A DNA stretch of 64,000 bases from Alistipes sp. (GTDB taxonomy: Bacteria; Bacteroidota; Bacteroidia; Bacteroidales; Rikenellaceae), in NCBI GenBank assembly GCA_031285345.1, contig JAITWI010000055.1:1-64000 (forward strand), given 5' to 3'. Positions 43,478 through 51,105 of this stretch are shown here, piece after piece. The notes beneath the pieces were generated by a model. The model worked only from the letters and a program-made list of their open reading frames with translations. It did no database searches and was not told where the DNA came from. The position numbers and the translations under genes are program-made. Position 1 is the first letter of the stretch. The number at the start of each line of letters is the position of its first letter.

Positions 43478-46393
43478 ATGAAAAAAACAAGTTTAATTTT
43501 CGGAATGATCGCCGTGCTCGCGCTCGCGATCTCCTCCGCCTGCGGCTCGACCTACAAGTACGAGACCGTGAAGGGCGACCCGATGGGTTCGCGCATCTAC
43601 ACCCTGGACAACGGCCTGAAGGTGTATCTGGCCGTCAACAAGGAGACCCCGCGCATCCAAACCAACATCGCCGTGCGGGTGGGATCGAAGAACGACCCCG
43701 CCGAGACGACCGGTTTGGCCCACTACTTCGAACACCTGATGTTCAAGGGCACCCCCAACTTCGGCACCCAGAACTACGAGGCCGAAAAGCCCCTGCTGGA
43801 CAAGATCGAGGCTCTGTTCGAAACCTACCGCACGACGACCGACGAGGCCGAAAGGGCGGAGATATACAAACAGATCGACCAGCTGAGCTACGAGGCTTCG
43901 GGCTACTCCATTCCCAACGAGTACGACAAGCTGATGGCCGCCATCGGAGCTACGGGCACCAACGCCGGCACCAGCTACGACCTGACGGTCTACATCGAGG
44001 ACATCCCCTCGAATCAGATCGAGAACTGGCTCAAGATCGAGGCCGACCGCTTCAAGAATCCGGTCATCCGCGGCTTCCACACCGAGCTCGAAACGGTGTA
44101 CGAAGAGAAGAACATGTCGCTCACCCAGGATAGCCGCAAGGTTATGGAGGCTATGCTGACCGACCTCTTCCCCACCCACCCCTACGGCACTCAGACCGTG
44201 ATCGGCACCCAGGAACACCTGAAAAATCCGTCGATCACCAACATCAAGAACTACCACGCGCAGTGGTACGTGCCCAACAACATGGCCGTCTGTATGTCGG
44301 GCGACTTCGATTTCGACACCACCATCGCGCTGATAGATAAATATTTCGGCGACATGCTTCCCAATCCCGAGCTTCCCGCCACAGTGGCCGAACCCCTGCC
44401 CGCCATCACGGCTCCCGTGGTTAGCGAAGTGCTGGGCCTCGACGCCGAGAACGTATCCGTCGCATGGCGCACGGGTGGCGCCGCCTCGACCGACAACGAC
44501 ATGATGAGCCTTATTGGCAGCATTCTCTACAACGGTCAGGCCGGTCTGTTCGACCTCGATTTGATGCAGCAGCAGAAGGTTCTGTCGGCTCACGCCTACA
44601 CCATGCCTCTGGCCGACCACGGCGTGTTGATGTTGCAGGGTCGCCCCAAAGCGGGTCAGACTCTGGACGAAGTGAAGGATCTGATGATGGCCGAGATCGA
44701 AAAGCTGAAAGCGGGCGATTTCGACGAAAAACTCCTCGCCGCCACCATCAACAACTACAAATTGGGCCAGATGAACTATCTGGACAGCAACTACGGCCGC
44801 GCCGACGCCTTCGTGAGCGCGTTTATCAACAACATCCCGTGGGACAGGGCGGTAGGCGAAATCGACCGCATAGCCGCCATCACCAAAGCCGACGTGGTGG
44901 CATTCGCCAACGCCAACTTCACCGCCGACAACTGCGCCGTGATCTACAAACGTCAGGGCAAGGATCCCAACGAACTGACGATCGAAAAACCGCAGCTCAC
45001 CCCCATTCAGACCAACCGCGACGCCACGAGCGCGATGGTGACCGAAATCCAGAACTCCTCCGTCACCCCCATCGAGCCGGTGTTCGTGGACTTCGAGAAG
45101 GACATGGATCGCCTCACGGGCAAGAGCGGCATCGAGGTACTGTATAAGAAGAACGAAACGACCGACCTGTTCCAGATCATCTATCTCTACGAGGTGGGCA
45201 GCAACAACGACCCCGCAATCGGATACGCGGGACAATACCTCGACTATCTGGGCACCCCCACTATGAGCGCACAGCAGCGCGCGGCCGAACTCTACGATTT
45301 GGCCTGCTCGTTCGGCATCAGCACCAACGAAGACCGCACCTACCTTGTCATCACCGGCTTGAGCGAAAACATGCCCCGCGCTATGGAGATCGCCGCCGAC
45401 CTGATGGCCAACGCCGTGGCCGACGAGATGATTCTTGGCGCACTCAAAGCCGACTGGATGAAGAGCCGCGTGGATGCCAAACTCAACCAGGCCCGCAACT
45501 TCGGCGCACTGCGCACCTACACCACTCGCGGCCCCGAGTTCGTGGATGCCACCACCATGTCGAACGACGAACTGACAGCCCTCACCTCGGAAGACCTGCT
45601 GGGCAAGTTCCGTGTACTGGCCGGTCAGCAGCACCGCATCATGTACTACGGCCCCGCCACTCAGGAGGCCCTGTTGGCAGACATCGAAGCGAAGCACAAC
45701 GTGGCGGCCGAGCTCGCTCCGGTGCCCGCGAAAGTGAAATATCCCTTCGCCATGACTCCTTCGAACAGCGTGGTGCTGGCCGAATACGACGCCGCCCAGA
45801 TCTACTACTGGCAGTACGGCAACAGGGGAGAAACCTACGACCCGGCCAACGACGCCATCGAGAGCCTCTACAACAGCTACTTCGGCGGCGGCATGTCGTC
45901 GATCGTGTTCCAGGAGATGAGAGAAGCGCGCGGTCTGGCCTACTCGGCTCAGGCAACCCTGGGCCGTCCCTCGCGTAAAAACGACCCCTATGTATACATC
46001 GCCTTTATCGCCACTCAGAACGACAAGCTGAAGGACGCGGCCATGGCTTTCGACGACATCATCAACAACATGCCCGAGAGCGAAGCCGCCTTCAACATCG
46101 CCAAGGAGTCTCTGATAGAGAGCATGCGCACCGACCGCACCATCAAGAGCTACGTTCTGTGGAGCTGGGTGGCCGCTCAGGATCTGGGTCTGGACTACGA
46201 CGCCCGCTCACAGGTGTGGGACAAGATTCAGACCATGACTCTGGAAGACGTCAAGGCGTTCCAAAAGCAGTGGGTCGCAGGCCGCACCTACACCTTCGGC
46301 ATCCTCGGTCGCTCGGCCGACTTGGATATGGAGTATCTGCGCTCGCTGGGTCCGGTGAAGCAGGTGTCGCAGGAGGAGATTTTCGGATATTAA
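43478..46393 (+). CDS. M16-family (pitrilysin-like) zinc peptidase, two-domain
   Basis: 971 residues from the ATG at 43478, where a signal sequence with a lipobox-like ISSACGS begins; an upstream ATG adds 14 unsupported residues. The inverted zinc motif HxxEH is intact as HYFEHLMFKGTP near residue 85, with the downstream glutamate in FHTELETVYEEKNMS. The second half (about 530-971) is the catalytically inactive M16 partner domain, including GGMSSIVFQEMREARGLAYSAQA. Such proteins clamp and degrade peptides in the periplasm. A strong terminator follows. Confidence 0.96.
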   Translation: MKKTSLIFGMIAVLALAISSACGSTYKYETVKGDPMGSRIYTLDNGLKVYLAVNKETPRIQTNIAVRVGSKNDPAETTGLAHYFEHLMFKGTPNFGTQNYEAEKPLLDKIEALFETYRTTTDEAERAEIYKQIDQLSYEASGYSIPNEYDKLMAAIGATGTNAGTSYDLTVYIEDIPSNQIENWLKIEADRFKNPVIRGFHTELETVYEEKNMSLTQDSRKVMEAMLTDLFPTHPYGTQTVIGTQEHLKNPSITNIKNYHAQWYVPNNMAVCMSGDFDFDTTIALIDKYFGDMLPNPELPATVAEPLPAITAPVVSEVLGLDAENVSVAWRTGGAASTDNDMMSLIGSILYNGQAGLFDLDLMQQQKVLSAHAYTMPLADHGVLMLQGRPKAGQTLDEVKDLMMAEIEKLKAGDFDEKLLAATINNYKLGQMNYLDSNYGRADAFVSAFINNIPWDRAVGEIDRIAAITKADVVAFANANFTADNCAVIYKRQGKDPNELTIEKPQLTPIQTNRDATSAMVTEIQNSSVTPIEPVFVDFEKDMDRLTGKSGIEVLYKKNETTDLFQIIYLYEVGSNNDPAIGYAGQYLDYLGTPTMSAQQRAAELYDLACSFGISTNEDRTYLVITGLSENMPRAMEIAADLMANAVADEMILGALKADWMKSRVDAKLNQARNFGALRTYTTRGPEFVDATTMSNDELTALTSEDLLGKFRVLAGQQHRIMYYGPATQEALLADIEAKHNVAAELAPVPAKVKYPFAMTPSNSVVLAEYDAAQIYYWQYGNRGETYDPANDAIESLYNSYFGGGMSSIVFQEMREARGLAYSAQATLGRPSRKNDPYVYIAFIATQNDKLKDAAMAFDDIINNMPESEAAFNIAKESLIESMRTDRTIKSYVLWSWVAAQDLGLDYDARSQVWDKIQTMTLEDVKAFQKQWVAGRTYTFGILGRSADLDMEYLRSLGPVKQVSQEEIFGY

Positions 46394-46410
46394 TCCGTTA
46401 TCGTATCAAA

Positions 46411-46447
46411 AGAGGGGGCTTCGGAAATTCCGAAGCCCCCTTTCTTT
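46411..46447. terminator. Bidirectional intrinsic terminator
   Basis: GGGGGCTTCGG (46414-46424) pairs with CCGAAGCCCCC (46430-46440), followed by TTTCTTT. It separates the convergent M16 peptidase and FISUMP-like lipoprotein genes. Confidence 0.88.
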
Positions 46448-46483
46448 CATGTGACAGTGGCGAGCGGTCGCTTCGCCGGAGGG

Positions 46484-48031
46484 TTACTCAACGTCGCGAA
46501 CGCACCGCACCCAATTGGTGTCGGGGCCGGGAAACGTTCCGCTGCCGCGCATGGCTGTCTCCTTGAACGGCCATACGAGGGCCGTAATGCCGCCTCGTCC
46601 CGCAATAGCGGTTTCGACCCAGTAGTTGTCTACTTGGAAAGGAGTGAAGCCTTCGATCTCGTTAAGAACGGTCTCCGTCACGGGAGCGTTGTAGAACGGG
46701 CTCTCGGGATCGGTGTCGTATATCTCGGCCTCACCGCCACCGACGGCGTAGACCAACATCAGTTCGTACTGAGTGGGGGTTCTCCAGCCCTCGGCGCAGG
46801 CCAATTCGTTTCTAATCACCTTGCCTGTCGTCTCGTCGGCGTTGGCCACCTGCAATTTGTGCGGGATCATGTCGGTCAGAGTGGTCGCTTCGTGCTCGGG
46901 GGTTGTAGTCCAGTTGTCGTGGAACACGGGCATATCTACCCCGTCGTAGGTCGAGGCGGTAATCACCCCTCCGTCGGCGTCCCTCGACACGATGATCGGA
47001 CCCGCGGGGTCGGTGGTGTCGATGTAGGGATACTTTTTGCCGGCGGGAACGCTCTTTACGCACCTTCCTACGGTTACGCCGTACGAGGGCATCCAAAGGG
47101 TATACTTTCTCATGTAGTCGATACCCATGGCGTTGGTGTCGTCGTCTTTATACAGGGTCGAAGTCCAGTAGGTGGCTCCTCTGTACGCGTGATCCTGAAT
47201 GGCGTTGACATAGAGCAGGGAGATGATACCCTCGTTGTAGGTGGGCAGACGCCACCCTTCGGGGCAGTCTTCCATAGCGTCGGCGTACAGAATGTTTTCG
47301 CTCTCGGCCAGGTCGGAGGGGGCGATAACAAAGGCGGGCATCGCGTTGTCGGTGTAGTCGAGCGGCTTCTCCGCGGGGATCGCGACGAGGATGATGTACT
47401 CTTCGTTCACTTCCAACTCGGTGACGTCTTCGATGGGGAACGCCATCTTCTTGTCATTCACCGTCACCACCACGCGCGCGCTTTCGGTGAGCGTTTGGGC
47501 GGGCAGTTCGATGTAGCCATCCTCGGCGGTGACGTTTGCAGGTTCGGCTCCGGCAACGACTCCCGCGGGAGTTACAAGGCCGATCTCATATTCGGTCGCA
47601 TCGGGGCTCGCGGTTCCGTCCTTCGACACGCCCCTCAGGGCGATGCGGGTAACGGTTTCGCCGTTGCCGCTGAGCGACACTCCGATTTTGGCGACTTCGG
47701 GAGCGACGACCTCGGGAGCCTCAACGGTGACGGTAACGACGTTCGATTTGACTCCTTTGTACACCGCCTCGAAGGTGTAGGTGCCGGCCGTTTCCGACGT
47801 CCACACGGCGTCGGTCACCGCGGTCTGCGCTTCAATCGCGGTGATGGAGGCCGACGCGGTCACATCCTCTCCGTCTACCGTAACGGTAAAGGTGGTGGAG
47901 CCGCCCTCTTCGAACGTCTCCGGGGTGGCGGTCAGCACCGGCGTGATTACGGTCGCGTCGGGCTCGCCGCAGGCCGTGAACATAGCGGTCAAAGCAGCGG
48001 CCGCGAAAAATAATGATTTGAATGTTTTCAT
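46484..48031 (-). CDS. FISUMP-like surface lipoprotein
   Basis: 515 residues with a lipoprotein signal (ALTAMFTACGEP, Cys21). Residues about 30-110 form an Ig-like beta domain (TATPETFEEGGSTTFTVTVD). The rest holds two copies of a C-type segment: CPEGWRLPTYNEGIISLLYV near 255 and CAEGWRTPTQYELMLVYAVG near 415, the cysteine-W-R-x-P motif of FISUMP-type proteins, and a final GPDTNWVRCVRDVE. Function is unknown; proteins of this type are often surface or pilus-associated. It shares the C-x-x-W-R-x-P hallmark with the Big_2 lipoprotein at 41983-43428 but does not look like a recent duplicate. Confidence 0.88.
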   Translation of the reverse strand: MKTFKSLFFAAAALTAMFTACGEPDATVITPVLTATPETFEEGGSTTFTVTVDGEDVTASASITAIEAQTAVTDAVWTSETAGTYTFEAVYKGVKSNVVTVTVEAPEVVAPEVAKIGVSLSGNGETVTRIALRGVSKDGTASPDATEYEIGLVTPAGVVAGAEPANVTAEDGYIELPAQTLTESARVVVTVNDKKMAFPIEDVTELEVNEEYIILVAIPAEKPLDYTDNAMPAFVIAPSDLAESENILYADAMEDCPEGWRLPTYNEGIISLLYVNAIQDHAYRGATYWTSTLYKDDDTNAMGIDYMRKYTLWMPSYGVTVGRCVKSVPAGKKYPYIDTTDPAGPIIVSRDADGGVITASTYDGVDMPVFHDNWTTTPEHEATTLTDMIPHKLQVANADETTGKVIRNELACAEGWRTPTQYELMLVYAVGGGEAEIYDTDPESPFYNAPVTETVLNEIEGFTPFQVDNYWVETAIAGRGGITALVWPFKETAMRGSGTFPGPDTNWVRCVRDVE

Positions 48032-48057
48032 GATTTATTAGGTTTTGAAGTTAATAG

Positions 48058-48104
48058 AAAACGGCCGTCCCGACTTTTTTATTACTTGTCGGGGCGGTCG
48101 TTTT
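48058..48104 (-). terminator. Hairpin terminator after ackA
   Basis: A 17-bp stem with G-U pairs (48058-48074 with 48088-48104; the inner parts GTCCCGAC and GTCGGGGC), with a loop holding an A/T run. It follows the ackA stop on the minus strand and precedes the lipoprotein gene. Confidence 0.7.
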
Positions 48105-48122
48105 GGAGGTATGCCGGCGATG

Positions 48123-49325
48123 TTACTTCGCCAGCCTGTAAGTATCCTTTGCGATGACCAGCTCCTCGTCGGTGGTGACCACGGCCACCGCGACGCGCGA
48201 TGAGGGTTTGGAGATGATGCGATCCTGACTGCGCAGGCCGTCGTTGGCCTCCACGTCAAACTCGACGCCCATGTAGCCCAGGCTTTCGCACACCGAGCGG
48301 CGGGTCTGCCACTGGTTTTCGCCCACTCCGCCCGTGAAGATGATCATATCCACACCGCCCATCAAGGCCGCGTAGGCTCCCACGAAGTGTTTCACGCGGT
48401 TGTCGTACATGGCAAGAGCCAACTTTGCACGCTCGTTGCCCGCTTCGGCCGCGCCCACGATGTCGCGCATGTCGCTCGACATCTCCGACACGCCCAACAC
48501 ACCCGACTCCTTGTTCATCATCGAGGCGAGGGCGTCGTAGTCCAGACCCTCCTTCTTGGCGACGAAAATCAGCGCGCCCGGATCGACCAGACCCGTACGC
48601 GTACCCATAATGAGCCCGTCCACCGGAGTGAAGCCCATCGAGGTGTCGATCGACCGGCCGTTGAGCACCGCGGTGATAGAGCCTCCGTTGCCGATGTGGC
48701 AGGTGATGATCTTAGAGTCGGCGATATCGAGTCCCGCCATCTTGGCACCCTTTTCGGCCACGAACTTGTGGCTCGTGCCGTGGAAACCGAACTTGCGCAC
48801 CCCGTACTTTTCGTAGTACTTATACGGCAGCGCGTAGAGGTAGTTCTCGGCGGGGATGGTCTGGTGGAACGAGGTATCGAACGCCGCCACCTGCGGAGTG
48901 CTGGGCAGCAGTTCGGCGATCGACAAAATGCCCTGAAGGTTAGCCGGGTTGTGCAGCGGAGCCAGCTCGAAGCAGGCTTTGATCTTCTCGACAACGTCGG
49001 GCGTAACCAGCGCGCTGTCGGCGAAGTAGCTTCCGCCGTGAGCCACGCGGTGACCCACCGCCCCGATCTCGGCCAGCGATTCGACTATGCCGTGCTCGGG
49101 ATGGGTTATCGCCTCGATGATGAGCGCGATGCCGGCCTTGTGGTCGGCGATGGGCAGGGTGCGGGTGTAGTTGTCGCGCCCTTTGACCTTGAGCACGATC
49201 TCGCCCTCGGGCAGACCTACGCGATCGACGATGCCCTTGCCCAGCAGGCCGGGTTCGGATGAGCCCATGTCGATAACCTGGTATTTGATCGACGAGGAGC
49301 CGCAGTTAAGTACAAGAATTTTCAT
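48123..49325 (-). CDS. ackA: Acetate kinase
   Basis: 400 residues from the ATG at 49325 (MKILVLNCGSSSIKYQ); seven codons upstream in frame lie inside the pta end and are not needed. Signature NxGSSSxK near residue 7, VGHRVAHGGS near 85, FDTSFHQTIP near 145, FGFHGTSHKFV near 175, and a C-terminal TGGVGENQ motif near 325. It converts acetyl phosphate and ADP to acetate and ATP. It begins 2 bp after pta, so the two are one unit. Confidence 0.98.
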   Translation of the reverse strand: MKILVLNCGSSSIKYQVIDMGSSEPGLLGKGIVDRVGLPEGEIVLKVKGRDNYTRTLPIADHKAGIALIIEAITHPEHGIVESLAEIGAVGHRVAHGGSYFADSALVTPDVVEKIKACFELAPLHNPANLQGILSIAELLPSTPQVAAFDTSFHQTIPAENYLYALPYKYYEKYGVRKFGFHGTSHKFVAEKGAKMAGLDIADSKIITCHIGNGGSITAVLNGRSIDTSMGFTPVDGLIMGTRTGLVDPGALIFVAKKEGLDYDALASMMNKESGVLGVSEMSSDMRDIVGAAEAGNERAKLALAMYDNRVKHFVGAYAALMGGVDMIIFTGGVGENQWQTRRSVCESLGYMGVEFDVEANDGLRSQDRIISKPSSRVAVAVVTTDEELVIAKDTYRLAK

Positions 49326-49327
49326 AT

Positions 49328-50332
49328 TTAAGATTTGGATTGACAAGCTGTTATTGCCACAACGTTAACTATATCGTCCACCGAGCAACCTCTCGACAGG
49401 TCGTTGATGGGGGCGGCCATGCCCTGAAGCACCGGACCGATAGCCTCGGCGTGGGCCATGCGCTGCACGAGTTTATACGCTATGTTGCCCACTTCCAAGG
49501 AGGGGAACACCATGATGTTGGCGCGGCCTTTCAGCGGCGAGGTCGGAGCCTTGAGTTCGGCCACTTTGAGCACGATGGCGGTGTCGGCCTGAATCTCGCC
49601 GTCGATAATGAGCTCGGGATTCATCTCGCGGGCGATGCGGGTAGCCTCCACCACCTTGTCCACCATCGGATGTTTGGCCGAGCCGTGGGTCGAGAAGCTG
49701 AGCATCGCCACCCGCGGTTCGAGATCTACCAGGCTACGCGCCGTGCGGGCGGTCGAGACGGCTATCTCGGCCAGCTGCTGAGCGGTCGGATCGGGCGACA
49801 CGGCGCAGTCGGCGAACAGCATCGTCCCCTCGTCGCCGAACGACTTGTCGGGAATGCGCATGATGAACGCCCCCGAGACGACGCTGATGCCGGGTGCGGT
49901 CTTGACGTACTGAAGCGCCGGACGCAGCACGTCGCCCGTGTAGTTGATCGCTCCCGCCACCTCGCCGTCGGCGTCGCCCGCCTTGACCATCACGGCCGCA
50001 AGGTACAACGCGTCCTGCAACTGCTTTGCCGCCACCTCGGGGGTCACGCCCTTGTCGCCGCGAAGCTTAACCATCAGCTCCACGTAGCGCTTTTCAGCCT
50101 CTTCGGGAATGTTGTAGGGGTCGATTATGGTCGCCCGTTCGATGTTTTTGAGCCCGAAGCGTGCCGCCTCGGCCTTGATGCGGTCGGGCGAACCCAACAG
50201 GATCACCTCGGCAATGCCCTCTCCGATTATGATGTCCGCCGCCTGAATGGTGCGCTCTTCGGCCCCCTCGGGGAGCACGATCCGACGGCCGAGTCCCGCC
50301 GCCTTTTTTCTGATGTTGTATATTATCTCCAT
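49328..50332 (-). CDS. pta: Phosphate acetyltransferase
   Basis: 334 residues, the short PTA-only form without the regulatory N-terminal domains of E. coli Pta. Motifs: RRIVLPEGAEERTIQAADI at the start, GAINYTGDVLRPALQ near 130, and FPSLEVGNIAYKLVQRMA near 275, ending GSVDDIVNVVAITA-like (CSVDDIVNVVAITACQ). It turns acetyl-CoA and phosphate into acetyl phosphate. Upstream by 9 bp is a response regulator gene, downstream by 2 bp ackA. Confidence 0.98.
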   Translation of the reverse strand: MEIIYNIRKKAAGLGRRIVLPEGAEERTIQAADIIIGEGIAEVILLGSPDRIKAEAARFGLKNIERATIIDPYNIPEEAEKRYVELMVKLRGDKGVTPEVAAKQLQDALYLAAVMVKAGDADGEVAGAINYTGDVLRPALQYVKTAPGISVVSGAFIMRIPDKSFGDEGTMLFADCAVSPDPTAQQLAEIAVSTARTARSLVDLEPRVAMLSFSTHGSAKHPMVDKVVEATRIAREMNPELIIDGEIQADTAIVLKVAELKAPTSPLKGRANIMVFPSLEVGNIAYKLVQRMAHAEAIGPVLQGMAAPINDLSRGCSVDDIVNVVAITACQSKS

Positions 50333-50341
50333 AAGTTAGAA

Positions 50342-50998
50342 TTAGTCTTCGTATTTATATCCCACGCCCTTGACGGTGACGATGTGGCGGTCGCCTATCT
50401 TTTTGCGCAGGTTGCGGATGTGCACGTCTATCGTGCGCTCGCCCACCACCTCCGTCCCCCACACTGCGGCGTAAATCTCCTCGCGGGTGAACAGCCTGCC
50501 CGGCTGGGCGTGCAGCATCGCCAACAGGTTGAACTCCTTGCGAGGGAGCACTATCTCCTCGCCGCCCCGCGACACCTCGTGCCGCTCGATGTCGATCATA
50601 ACGGCCTCGTCCGACGTTTCGCCCGGATCGCGGCGCTTCAAAATGGCGCGAATACGGCTGGCGAGCGCTTTGAGCTGGATGGGTTTGGCGATGTAGTCGT
50701 CGGCCCCGGCGTCGAACCCTCCGACCTGCGAATTTTCGTCGCCCCGCGCGGTGAGAAACACCACTAAAGTATCCTCTATGCCCTTCGTGGTGCGGATCAG
50801 GCGGCACGCCTCGAATCCGTCCATAATGGGCATCATCGCGTCCAAAAGCACCAGATGGGGGTGCCACGCGAGGGTCTTGTCCACCGCCTCGCGTCCGTTC
50901 AGAGCCGTCATGACCCCGTATCCCTCTTTTTTGAGGTTGTATCCAACGAACTCCAATATATCGGGTTCGTCGTCGACTATGAGTATGCGGTAGGCCAT
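50342..50998 (-). CDS. OmpR/PhoB-family response regulator heading a pta-ackA operon
   Basis: 218 residues from the ATG at 50998 (MAYRILIVDDEPD); an ATG four codons earlier overlaps the -7 box. The receiver domain is complete: acidic pair D9-D10, phospho-acceptor D53 in LLDAMMP, T83 in FLTARGD and K105 in IAKPI. The C-terminal winged helix (about 125-218) has the PhoB/OmpR pattern: RKEFNLLAMLHAQPGRLFTREEI, then VHIRNLRKKIGD and VTVKGVGYKYED. No histidine kinase gene is next to it; pta starts 9 bp after its stop and ackA follows. Acetyl phosphate made by Pta could be its phosphate source. It is divergent from the DUF349 gene across a repeat-bearing region. Confidence 0.95.
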   Translation of the reverse strand: MAYRILIVDDEPDILEFVGYNLKKEGYGVMTALNGREAVDKTLAWHPHLVLLDAMMPIMDGFEACRLIRTTKGIEDTLVVFLTARGDENSQVGGFDAGADDYIAKPIQLKALASRIRAILKRRDPGETSDEAVMIDIERHEVSRGGEEIVLPRKEFNLLAMLHAQPGRLFTREEIYAAVWGTEVVGERTIDVHIRNLRKKIGDRHIVTVKGVGYKYED

Positions 50999-51007
50999 AA
51001 TATCCCG

Positions 51008-51015
51008 CAAAGGTA
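51008..51015 (-). promoter_or_regulatory. -7 box for the response regulator-pta-ackA operon
   Basis: On the minus strand it reads TACCTTTG, an exact match to the -7 consensus. The MAYR start codon ends only 10 bases downstream of it, so the transcript would be nearly leaderless. No -33 TTTG is found at the normal distance. Confidence 0.55.
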
Positions 51016-51058
51016 ATCATTAATCTATTAACCGATAATCATTAATCGTTAATCATTA
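51014..51058. repeat. Three TAATCATTA-type direct repeats in the divergent intergenic region
   Basis: TAATCATTAATC occurs exactly at 51014-51025 and 51036-51047, and a third copy (TAATCATTA) at 51050-51058. Starts are 22 and 14 bp apart. They lie between the response-regulator operon promoter and the DUF349 gene promoter, as binding sites for a dimeric regulator would. Confidence 0.65.
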
Positions 51059-51066
51059 TTTTTTCA

Positions 51067-51074
51067 TAACTTTG
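51067..51074 (+). promoter_or_regulatory. Candidate -7 box for the DUF349 gene
   Basis: TAACTTTG, an exact TAnnTTTG match 31 bp before the ATG at 51106. No matching -33 element is seen. Confidence 0.5.
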
Positions 51075-51105
51075 CGCAAATGTTTTATCCAAACTTCTGC
51101 AAGTT

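Noticed and set aside
43493-45697. 734-codon open frame antisense to the M16 peptidase gene
   Set aside because: Product rich in Val/Gly/His with no motif, no signal and no neighbours. The opposite strand encodes a complete M16 peptidase with its zinc site.
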